Shown: positions 1-5,310 of the stretch, one piece after another | Layout of the letters: every line of letters starts with the position of its first letter | Position numbering within the stretch: position 1 is the stretch's first letter | Assembly (NCBI GenBank): GCA_021798855.1 | Contig: JAJZBP010000137.1 | Coordinates: forward strand, 1 to 5,913 | Direction of reading: 5' to 3' | DNA from: Bacillota bacterium | GTDB taxonomy: Bacteria > Bacillota > Sulfobacillia > JAJZIM01 > JAJZBP01 | Length of the DNA stretch: 5,913 nt | Notes under the pieces: generated by a model | The model's database searches: none | The model's input: the letters and a program-made list of their open reading frames with translations, nothing else | What the model was told of the DNA's origin: nothing | Position numbers and translations under genes: made by a program

Positions 1-126
1 AAAGTGCAGGGCGCTTTGGGGTTTCGGTCGTTTGTTCGTAAGTACTCGGTAACCCGTTGGTCCAGATGCAGCCGGGATAGTCCAAGTCCGGCCACGGGTG
101 ACACAATACTTGAAAAGGAGGGAGCC

Positions 127-192
127 TTGCCCCAAATAAGGGCCGCAGGCCGGGTTTGGGACCTGCTCTCCAACAGCTTTCGATTTCCTTGA
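127..192 (+). CDS. Possible 21-aa leader peptide or small ORF (weak call)
   Basis: A TTG codon at 127 lies 5 bases after the strong Shine-Dalgarno AAGGAGG (115-121). It opens a 21-residue reading frame, MPQIRAAGRVWDLLSNSFRFP, ending in TGA at 190-192. The same frame stays open back to a GTG at base 4, but the extra 41 residues look like ordinary noise. The ribosome site is the only real argument; the peptide resembles no family I know, has no membrane segment and no run of regulatory amino-acid codons. It ends about 345 bases before hdrC, and a good promoter lies between them, so it may belong to a separate upstream transcript or be the remnant of an older gene. It could also be chance. Confidence 0.2.
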   Translation: MPQIRAAGRVWDLLSNSFRFP

Positions 193-304
193 CCGTAAAT
201 ATCGTTAAAAACGGTAAGCCGGCTTAGGCTATCAACGAAGTTAGTTTTCCCGGCGGGTTCACCGATGGGTTTACGTCGCAGATGCAAAATGCGCAATTAA
301 CCAC

Positions 305-333
305 TTGACGGAATTTTGGCCAAATGGTATACC
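305..333 (+). promoter_or_regulatory. Candidate sigma70-type promoter with extended -10
   Basis: TTGACG (305-310) is separated by exactly 17 bases from TATACC (328-333), and a TG at 325-326 gives an extended -10 (TGGTATACC). Five of six -35 and four of six -10 positions match the consensus. A transcript would start near 340, leaving about 200 bases of untranslated leader before hdrC. The inverted repeat 343-377 sits directly on the predicted start, well placed for a repressor. No other promoter upstream of hdrC scores as well by eye. Confidence 0.5.
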
Positions 334-342
334 TCATACAAA

Positions 343-377
343 TGTGATTTAACGTCACAATTATTCACGTTATCACA
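343..377. promoter_or_regulatory. Imperfect inverted repeat with clustered GTGA/TCAC half-sites, candidate operator
   Basis: The left arm (343-355) is TGTGAT-TT-AACGT and the right arm (367-377) is ACGTTATCACA, the exact reverse complement of the left arm once its two extra T are skipped. The loop is 11 bases. Inside it GTGA (344) faces TCAC (355), with further TCAC at 365 and 373. The TGTGA/TCACA words resemble half-sites of the CRP/FNR family (including HcpR) and of Rex, but the first pair has a 7-base spacer rather than the usual 6. Position at the predicted transcription start suggests an operator. As RNA it could also form a weak stem-loop, followed 10 bases later by seven T (388-394), so an attenuator is the alternative. 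Confidence 0.4.
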
Positions 378-478
378 TTTCCCAATATTTTTTTATGGTT
401 TTGTTGCAGCGATTTTGTTGGCGCGGCGTTTCGGCGAATGCCTTCTCCTGTTGGGATTGATCTTCTTTTTTTACCGGA

Positions 479-520
479 GTAAGTGAAATTTGTCACTTGA
501 GTAAGTGAAACTTATCACAA
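479..520. promoter_or_regulatory. Tandem pair of GTGA-N6-TCAC palindromic operators
   Basis: Two near-copies follow each other with a period of exactly 22 bases: GTAAGTGAAATTTGTCACTT (479-498) and GTAAGTGAAACTTATCACAA (501-520). They share the first ten bases and the TCAC. The first contains a perfect inverted repeat AAGTGA-N6-TCACTT (481-498); the second has the core GTGA-N6-TCAC (505-518). This geometry fits a dimeric winged-helix regulator: a CRP/FNR-family protein (TGTGA-N6-TCACA, used by HcpR) or Rex (TTGTGAA-N4-TTCACAA), whose cores look alike. Twenty-two bases is about two helical turns, so two dimers would lie on the same face. The pair ends 14 bases before the hdrC Shine-Dalgarno. 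Rex, an NADH/NAD+ sensor, would suit an NADH-linked complex, but that identity is inference. Confidence 0.6.
490..518 (+). promoter_or_regulatory. Weaker alternative promoter overlapping the tandem operators
   Basis: TTGTCA (490-495) is followed after 17 bases by TATCAC (513-518), matching the consensus at five and four of six positions. Transcription would begin near 525, giving a very short leader with the GGAGG at 535-539. Both hexamers lie inside the palindromes at 481-520, so a bound regulator would cover the promoter, which would imply repression. The words may merely reflect the operator sequence; the promoter at 305-333 is the better candidate. Confidence 0.25.
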
Positions 521-534
521 ATCAATTTCAACCC

Positions 535-539
535 GGAGG
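535..539 (+). promoter_or_regulatory. Ribosome binding site of hdrC, overlapping the only standard start codon
   Basis: GGAGG at 535-539 is a perfect Shine-Dalgarno core. Its last G is also the first base of the GTG at 539-541, the only ATG, GTG or TTG codon available in the hdrC frame between the in-frame TGA at 506 and the conserved part of the protein. The site is instead ideally spaced (8 bases) for the in-frame ATA at 548. Confidence 0.6.
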
Positions 540-1108
540 TGGCAGTCATACCGACCATCGATCTCACCCAGGCGGCCGCGGGCCGCGAGGTTCTGCTCCA
601 ACAGGTGCGGCAACTGGCGGACACCGACCCGCTGGCCTGTTACCAGTGCGGCAAGTGTTCCGCCGGGTGCCCTTTGTCCTTCGCGATGGAACAGCAGCCA
701 CGCCAAATCCTGCGCTTGGTCCAACTTGGTCTGAAGGAGCAGGCCTTGGCCAGCGCCACCATCTGGTTGTGCGCGGGCTGTGCCGCCTGCACCACCCGCT
801 GTCCCCGCCGGGTGAAGATCGACAGCGTCATGGACGCCCTGCGGCAGTTGGCCGCTCGGGAAGGGCGGCCGGCGCGGGAACGGGAGGTGGCCGCCTTCCA
901 CGAATCCTTCCTCGAAACCGTGCGCCGAGGGGGACGGCTGCACGAGTTGGGTTTGGTCGGTCGCTACAAACTGCGCACCGGACGTTTCTTGCAGGATGGA
1001 ATCCTCGGCTGGAAACTCTTTTCCCGGCGCCGTTTGCCGCTCAAGCCCTCCAGGGTGAGCGACCGGCGGGCGATGGAGCGCCTTTTCCGCCCGGAGCTTC
1101 AGCCATGA
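539..1108 (+). CDS. hdrC: HdrC: heterodisulfide reductase subunit C, [4Fe-4S] electron carrier
   Basis: HdrC is the small cytoplasmic iron-sulfur subunit that carries electrons from HdrA to the disulfide-reducing HdrB. Counted from the GTG at 539 it has 189 residues, normal for the family. It shows two classical [4Fe-4S] motifs: CYQCGKCSAGCP at 34-45 and CAGCAACTTRCP at 78-89, each C-x2-C-x2-C-x3-C-P. The rest is helical and very basic near the C-terminus, with no membrane segment, so this is the soluble HdrC type and not the membrane-bound HdrE-linked type. The start is uncertain: GTG 539 overlaps the Shine-Dalgarno, while ATA 548 is well spaced and would give a protein starting PTIDLT after its initiator. 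The stop TGA overlaps the hdrB ATG (ATGA at 1105-1108). It is the first gene after the operator region, so control of the whole operon probably acts here. Confidence 0.93.
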   Translation: MAVIPTIDLTQAAAGREVLLQQVRQLADTDPLACYQCGKCSAGCPLSFAMEQQPRQILRLVQLGLKEQALASATIWLCAGCAACTTRCPRRVKIDSVMDALRQLAAREGRPAREREVAAFHESFLETVRRGGRLHELGLVGRYKLRTGRFLQDGILGWKLFSRRRLPLKPSRVSDRRAMERLFRPELQP

Positions 1109-1968
1109 AGGTGGCCTATTATCCCGGTTGCTCCTCCCACGGCAGCGCCGCCGATTACGACCGCTCGGCGCGGGTGGTGGCCGGCGCCCTGGGGCTGGGG
1201 TTGGTCGAGGTTCCGGATTGGAATTGTTGCGGGGCTTCCTCGGCCCACGCCCTCGACCACCAACTGGCCCTGGACCTGGCGGGGCGCAATTTGGCGTTGG
1301 CGGCCCAATTGGACCTGGGAGGGGTGGTGACTCCCTGCGCCGCCTGTTACAGCCGGCTGAACCGGGCGCACCAATGGCTTGGCGAGGACCGGCGGCGTTG
1401 GCTGGACCTGGCCGCCCGGGTGGAGCGGCCGTACCGGGACGTGGGCAAACCGCGGTCACTGCTGGAGTTGGTGGTGGGGGCGATCGGTCTCCCGGCGGTG
1501 GCGGAACGGGTGCGGCGTCCTCTCCAGGGCTTGAAGGTGGCGGCCTACTACGGATGCCTGATGCTCCGGCCCCCGGAGGTGGCCCGCTTCGACGATCCGG
1601 AGAACCCGCGCAGCATGGACGATCTCCTGCGGACGCTCGGGGCCAACCCCGTCCGGTGGGGCCACAAGACCGAGTGCTGCGGGGCCAGCCTGTCGGTGAG
1701 CCGGCCGGAACTGGTGCGCAAACTGGTGGACGACATCCTGGACAACGCCGCCGCGGCGGGAGCGGAATGCCTGGCCACCGCCTGCCCCATGTGCCAGGCC
1801 AACCTGGAACAACGCCGGTCCGCGGACCGGACCATGCCCGCCTATTACTTTACGGATCTGGCGGGGTTGGCCTTCGGCTTTTCTCCGGTGGATTTGGGTA
1901 TCGCCATGCACCTCGATTCCTCCCTGCACCCGCTGCTCTCCCAAGGTCAAGGGGGGGATCGCCCGTGA
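1105..1968 (+). CDS. hdrB: HdrB: heterodisulfide reductase subunit B, catalytic CCG-domain subunit
   Basis: HdrB carries the disulfide-reducing site: in structurally studied HdrABC complexes, two noncubane [4Fe-4S] clusters bound by CCG domains split a disulfide between them. This 287-residue protein has normal length and both complete motifs: C9, C41-C42-G, C78-x2-C81 in the N-terminal half and C151, C191-C192-G, C227-x2-C230 in the C-terminal half, all ten cysteines present. Full conservation argues for active disulfide chemistry. The substrate is not fixed by sequence: CoM-S-S-CoB applies to methanogens, while in bacteria DsrC or an unknown thiol has been proposed. The ATG at 1105 overlaps the hdrC stop and has GGAG 8 bases upstream. 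The frame is open further back to 505, but that stretch is only the out-of-frame shadow of hdrC. The end overlaps hdrA by four bases (GTGA). Confidence 0.95.
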   Translation: MKVAYYPGCSSHGSAADYDRSARVVAGALGLGLVEVPDWNCCGASSAHALDHQLALDLAGRNLALAAQLDLGGVVTPCAACYSRLNRAHQWLGEDRRRWLDLAARVERPYRDVGKPRSLLELVVGAIGLPAVAERVRRPLQGLKVAAYYGCLMLRPPEVARFDDPENPRSMDDLLRTLGANPVRWGHKTECCGASLSVSRPELVRKLVDDILDNAAAAGAECLATACPMCQANLEQRRSADRTMPAYYFTDLAGLAFGFSPVDLGIAMHLDSSLHPLLSQGQGGDRP

Positions 1969-3947
1969 AACGGGTTGGGGTTTTCCTCTGCTGGTGTGGC
2001 TCCAACATCGCTGCCCACGTGGACCTGGATCGGGTGCAGGAAATGAGCGAGGATCTGGGCAACGTGGTGCACGTGCAGCAAAACAAGTACATGTGTTCCG
2101 AACCGGGCCAGGAAACGGTGCGCAAGGCCATCCAGCGTCACGGGTTGGACCGGGTGGTCATCGCCGCCTGTTCGCCCAGGATGCACGAGCGCACTTTCCG
2201 GAGGACCGTTGAGGGCGCCGGCCTCAACCCGTACCTCCTGGAGATCGCCAACGTGCGGGAGCACTGCTCCTGGGTGCATCCCGACAAGGAGACCGGCACC
2301 CCGGTGGCCATCGACCTGGTGCGCACGGCGGTGGCCAAGGCCGTGCAGGACGTCCCCCTGCAGTCGTCCTACGCGGGCGTCGAAAAGCGGGCGCTGGTCA
2401 TCGGCGGGGGCATCGCCGGCATCCAGGCCGCCCTGGACATCGCCGGTTCCGGCTACGAAGTGGTGCTGGTCGAGCGGGAACCGACCATCGGCGGGCGCAT
2501 GGCCCAACTGGACAAGACCTTTCCGACCCTGGACTGTTCCTCCTGCATTCTGACCCCCAAGATGGTGGAGGTTTCCCAGGATCCGCGCATCCGCCTCCTG
2601 ACCTATGCCGAGGTGGAAAGCCTGGCGGGTTACGTGGGGAACTTCGAGGCCCGCATCCGGCTGAAGGCCCGCTCCGTTGATTTCGTCAAGTGCACCGGTT
2701 GCGGCGATTGCTGGAACAAGTGTCCGTACCGGACACCGGGGGAGTTCGACCTGGGGTTGGGCAAACGAAAAGCCATTTTCATTCCTTTTCCCCAGGCCAT
2801 CCCCAGCAAGCCGACCATCGATCGTGACACCTGCGCCTACTTTCAGAAAAACGGCAAGTGCCAGGTTTGCAAGAAGTTCTGCCAGGCGGGGGCCATCGAC
2901 TTCGAACAGACGGATGAGATCCTGGAGGAAAAATTCGGCGCGGTGGTGGTGGCCACCGGCTTCGACCTTTGGGACCATGCCCGCTACGGGGAATACGGGG
3001 CCGGGGAGCACCCGGACGTCATTTCCAGCCTGGAATTGGAACGGCTGCTCTCGGCGTCGGGACCGTCGGACGGTCACCTGAAGCGTCCCTCCGACGGGCG
3101 GGAGCCGAAACGGGTGGTTTTCATCCAGTGTGTGGGATCGCGCGACGAGGCCAAGGGGGTGGGTTACTGCTCCAAGATCTGTTGCATGTACACGGCCAAA
3201 CACGCCATCATGCTCAAGGAGAAGATACCCGATTCCCAGGCTTTCGTCTTTTATATTGACGTGCGGACGCCGGGCAAGAATTACGAGGAGTTTTACCGCC
3301 GGGCGACCGTGGAGGCCGGCGCCCAGTACATCCGCGGGCGGGTTTCCCGCATCTACCTGCGGGGGAAACAGTTGGTGGTGGTGGGTGAGGACACCCTCCT
3401 GGGCCAAAAGGTCGAGGTGGAAGCCGACCTGGTGGTCTTGGCTTCGGCGGTGGTGTCCCGGGCCGACGCGCCGCAGGTGGCTCAGAAGCTCGGTTTCTCC
3501 TATGACAATTACGGGTTTTTCACCGAGGCTCATCCCAAATTGGCGCCGGTGGAGACCAACACGGCGGGGATCTTCCTGGCCGGCGCCTGCCAGGGACCGA
3601 AGGACATCCCGGAAACCGTGGCCCAGGCCGGAGCGGCGGCGGCCAAGGTGGTCCGTTTGTTCGCCAAGGACAAACTGGAGACGGAGCCGATGGTGGCCAG
3701 GGTGGACCCGGAGCACTGCGCCGGTTGCCAGTGGTGCCGGCCCATCTGTCCCTACCAGGCCATCGGGATGGAAACGCTCACGGAGCGACCGGGCGGCCGC
3801 CGGGTGACGCGGCGGGTGGCCAGGGTGAACACGAGCCTCTGCCACGGCTGCGGCGCCTGCAGTGTGGCCTGCCGCAGCGGCGCCATGAACCTTTTGGGTT
3901 TCTCCAACGAACAGTTGTGGGCGGAGGTGGAGGCGCTATGCCTTTAG
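1965..3947 (+). CDS. hdrA: HdrA: FAD and multi-[4Fe-4S] subunit, electron-bifurcation centre
   Basis: HdrA binds the FAD that splits electron pairs between a high-potential path (HdrC/HdrB) and a low-potential path to ferredoxin. The 660 residues show the complete domain order. The N-terminal cluster domain has C9-W-C11, C44 and C69. A thioredoxin-reductase-like FAD domain follows with GGGIAG at 147-152 and the family signature DCSSCILTPKM (189-199). An inserted ferredoxin domain has C242-x2-C245-x2-C248-x3-C252-P and C289-x8-C298-x2-C301-x3-C305. The flavin domain resumes with QCVGSRD (388-394), YCSKICC (401-407) and FLAGACQGPKDIPET (537-551). The C-terminal ferredoxin has C585/588/591/595 and C626/629/632/636. 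No in-frame TGA suggests selenocysteine. The GTG at 1965 lies in GTGA with the hdrB stop, 7 bases after a G-rich Shine-Dalgarno. The open frame back to 1128 is a shadow of hdrB. It overlaps mvhD by 10 bases. Confidence 0.96.
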   Translation: MKRVGVFLCWCGSNIAAHVDLDRVQEMSEDLGNVVHVQQNKYMCSEPGQETVRKAIQRHGLDRVVIAACSPRMHERTFRRTVEGAGLNPYLLEIANVREHCSWVHPDKETGTPVAIDLVRTAVAKAVQDVPLQSSYAGVEKRALVIGGGIAGIQAALDIAGSGYEVVLVEREPTIGGRMAQLDKTFPTLDCSSCILTPKMVEVSQDPRIRLLTYAEVESLAGYVGNFEARIRLKARSVDFVKCTGCGDCWNKCPYRTPGEFDLGLGKRKAIFIPFPQAIPSKPTIDRDTCAYFQKNGKCQVCKKFCQAGAIDFEQTDEILEEKFGAVVVATGFDLWDHARYGEYGAGEHPDVISSLELERLLSASGPSDGHLKRPSDGREPKRVVFIQCVGSRDEAKGVGYCSKICCMYTAKHAIMLKEKIPDSQAFVFYIDVRTPGKNYEEFYRRATVEAGAQYIRGRVSRIYLRGKQLVVVGEDTLLGQKVEVEADLVVLASAVVSRADAPQVAQKLGFSYDNYGFFTEAHPKLAPVETNTAGIFLAGACQGPKDIPETVAQAGAAAAKVVRLFAKDKLETEPMVARVDPEHCAGCQWCRPICPYQAIGMETLTERPGGRRVTRRVARVNTSLCHGCGACSVACRSGAMNLLGFSNEQLWAEVEALCL

Positions 3948-4369
3948 CGGAGGTGGAACCCAAGATCGTGGCTTTCTTTTGCAACTGGTGCAGTTACGCC
4001 GGCGCGGACCTGGCCGGCACCAGCCGTATCCAGTATCCCCCCTCCGTGCGGATCATCCGCGTCCCTTGCTCCGGGCGCGTCAATCCCAGGTTCATCCTGC
4101 GGGCCTTTCAATTGGGCGCCGACGGGGTGCTGGTGGCCGGTTGCCATCCGGGGGACTGCCACTATTCCACGGGCAATTATTTCAGCCGGCGCCGCCTGTC
4201 GCTGCTGAGACGCTTTTTGGCCTATTTGGGAATCGACGAACGCCGTTTTCGCGTGCGCTGGATCTCGGCCTCCGAGGGACCCCGTTTCGCCGAGACGGTC
4301 AAGGAAATGACCGAGGAACTGCGGCAACTTGGGCCGGCGCAAAAGGTGGCGGCGACCAGTGTGGACTGA
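3938..4369 (+). CDS. mvhD: MvhD/FlxD: [2Fe-2S] adaptor that feeds electrons to HdrA
   Basis: This 143-residue protein belongs to the MvhD family (hydrogenase iron-sulfur / F420-nonreducing hydrogenase delta). In methanogens MvhD links a [NiFe]-hydrogenase to HdrA; in bacteria the same fold is FlxD or the MvhD of acetogens, linking other electron donors. The family cysteines are all present: FCNWCSYAGAD at 14-24 (C15, C18), VPCSGRV at 42-48 (C44) and GCHPGDCHY at 68-76 (C69, C74), which together bind one [2Fe-2S] cluster. The C-terminal part is a basic helical region. The ATG at 3938 is chosen because the family begins just before the FCNWC motif and GGAGG (3929-3933) precedes it; an open frame back to 3725 lies inside hdrA and is not coding. 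It overlaps hdrA by 10 bases and the next gene by 11. Lying next to FlxC/FlxB-type genes and no hydrogenase, it is better read as FlxD-like. Confidence 0.92.
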   Translation: MPLAEVEPKIVAFFCNWCSYAGADLAGTSRIQYPPSVRIIRVPCSGRVNPRFILRAFQLGADGVLVAGCHPGDCHYSTGNYFSRRRLSLLRRFLAYLGIDERRFRVRWISASEGPRFAETVKEMTEELRQLGPAQKVAATSVD

Positions 4370-5303
4370 AAAGTTGCGCGCCACGGCGCGCCGCCTGTTG
4401 GAGGAAAACCGGGTGGCGCGGGTGCTCGCCTACGCCGAGGGGATGGACCCGGCGGCGCCCTTCCCCCACCTGGCCGCCGACCCGGACCAGGCGAACCGGT
4501 TGGTGCTGAACGCTTTTTGCGCTCCCAACCTGGCCAAGTACCTGCTCGAGTACACGGACCAGGAGGGAAGCACGGCGGTTGTCCTGAAGGGTTGCGATTG
4601 GCTGGGTCTGGAACGGCTGATCCAAGACCACCGGGTGGAACGGGAAAAAGTGCACGTGCTGGGGCTACCCTGCCCGGGGATGCTGGATAAGAAGAAGCTC
4701 AGCCGAGTCTTCCCCGAGGTGCGGGAAGCCGCCCTCAGGGACGGCGGGGTGGAGATGTGGGCCGGCGAACGGAAACGGACCGCGCGGCGGGAGGACGTTT
4801 GCCTGGGCCGGTGCCTCGCCTGCCGCGTGCCGACCCCGGCGGCGGCCGCTGAATTCTTGGGGGAACCCCTGGCTCCGGCCGTGGCGCAGCCGGACTTTGC
4901 GGCGGTGGAAGAGATCGAAAAACGGCCAACGGAGGAAAGGCGCGACTACTGGACGGAGCAGTTTTCCCGTTGCCTGCGCTGCCTGGCCTGCCGGCAGGTT
5001 TGCCCGGCCTGCAACTGCCGCAGTTGCAGCCTGGACAGCGAGGCGCCGCGCTGGTTGTCGCGCGCCACCGGTCCGTCGGCCAACCAGATGTTTCATTTCA
5101 TCCGGGCTTGGGACGTGGCCGGACGCTGCGTGGACTGCCAGGAATGCGAACGGGTCTGCCCGATGGACATACCCCTGATGCGGCTGAACCGGAAGCTAAT
5201 GCGGGACGTCGGAGAACTGTTTGCCATTCCGGATGCCCATGTGCCTCGGGACGCCGAGCCCCTGGGGATTTTCCGGCCGGACGACCCCGAAGAGTTCGAG
5301 TAG
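4359..5303 (+). CDS. FlxC-type protein: F420-hydrogenase-beta-like N-terminus plus double [4Fe-4S] ferredoxin
   Basis: A 314-residue soluble iron-sulfur protein of the type found with MvhD/HdrA in sulfate reducers and acetogens, probably carrying electrons between the NAD(P)H-oxidising Flx subunits and MvhD. The N-terminal half holds FCAPNLAKYL (53-62), VLKGCDWLGLE (75-85) and LPCPGMLD (103-110), as in FrhB-like proteins. The middle has CLGRCLAC (148-155). The C-terminal half has two [4Fe-4S] motifs: C205-x2-C208-x2-C211-x3-C215-P and C257-x2-C260-x2-C263-x3-C267-P. Three further cysteines, C218, C220 and C223, follow the first motif. The start GTG at 4359 has AAGGTGG 9 bases upstream and gives the expected N-terminus; the frame continues upstream to 4329 without a better codon. 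It overlaps mvhD by 11 bases. FlxC is a role assigned by gene context and motif layout, not by close comparison, hence no symbol. Confidence 0.82.
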   Translation: MWTEKLRATARRLLEENRVARVLAYAEGMDPAAPFPHLAADPDQANRLVLNAFCAPNLAKYLLEYTDQEGSTAVVLKGCDWLGLERLIQDHRVEREKVHVLGLPCPGMLDKKKLSRVFPEVREAALRDGGVEMWAGERKRTARREDVCLGRCLACRVPTPAAAAEFLGEPLAPAVAQPDFAAVEEIEKRPTEERRDYWTEQFSRCLRCLACRQVCPACNCRSCSLDSEAPRWLSRATGPSANQMFHFIRAWDVAGRCVDCQECERVCPMDIPLMRLNRKLMRDVGELFAIPDAHVPRDAEPLGIFRPDDPEEFE

Positions 5304-5310
5304 GGAAGAG

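Larger units (their letters stand above)
1..538. other. Upstream region of about 540 bases without a recognisable protein gene
   Basis: No frame on either strand carries a convincing protein of useful length here. Bases 1-190 are moderately G/C-rich; from about 190 to 530 the sequence becomes clearly A/T-rich, as expected of a promoter region. Small structures are visible: GCCGG (71-75) can pair with CCGGC (88-92); GCAGG (145-149) can pair with CCTGC (162-166); ACCGT (192-196) with ACGGT (211-215); TAAGCCGGCTTA (215-226) is a perfect 12-base palindrome; and GGCGTT (425-430) can pair with AATGCC (437-442) using one G-U pair. None matches a riboswitch, tRNA or other RNA family I recognise. T-runs at 388-394 and 466-472 lack a strong G/C stem directly before them, so I do not call terminators. 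The promoter and operator candidates inside this stretch are listed separately. Confidence 0.7.

Noticed and set aside
61..110. Possible tRNA or riboswitch around the GCCGG/CCGGC stem
   Set aside because: No cloverleaf can be drawn, no T-loop consensus is present, and the sequence lacks the conserved cores of the cobalamin, c-di-GMP, Moco or SAM riboswitches.
425..472. Rho-independent terminator from the 425-442 hairpin and T-run 466-472
   Set aside because: The T-run is 23 bases beyond the stem and the stem has only six pairs with one G-U, so it would not terminate; it would also cut the operon leader.
505..1104. Upstream extension of the hdrB frame to GTG 505
   Set aside because: It runs out of frame through all of hdrC, whose two [4Fe-4S] motifs prove the other frame; the HdrB family starts at MKVAYYPGC (1105).
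515..1459. Open frame of 314 codons on the minus strand, antisense to hdrC/hdrB
   Set aside because: The translation is almost only Pro, Gly and Arg, typical of a shadow frame in G/C-rich DNA; it covers two well-supported genes.
1128..1964. Upstream extension of the hdrA frame to 1128
   Set aside because: This part overlaps hdrB completely, is Gly/Pro/Arg-rich, and HdrA homologues begin at the Cys-x-Cys domain encoded just after 1965.
3130..3807. Plus-strand 225-codon frame inside hdrA
   Set aside because: Arg/Trp/Ser-rich translation with no motif, entirely within hdrA in another frame.
1947..3845. Open frame of 632 codons on the minus strand, antisense to hdrA
   Set aside because: It mirrors the strongly G/C-biased codon use of hdrA, its translation is low-complexity (rich in His, Gly, Arg and Pro) with no family motif, and hdrA itself is certain.
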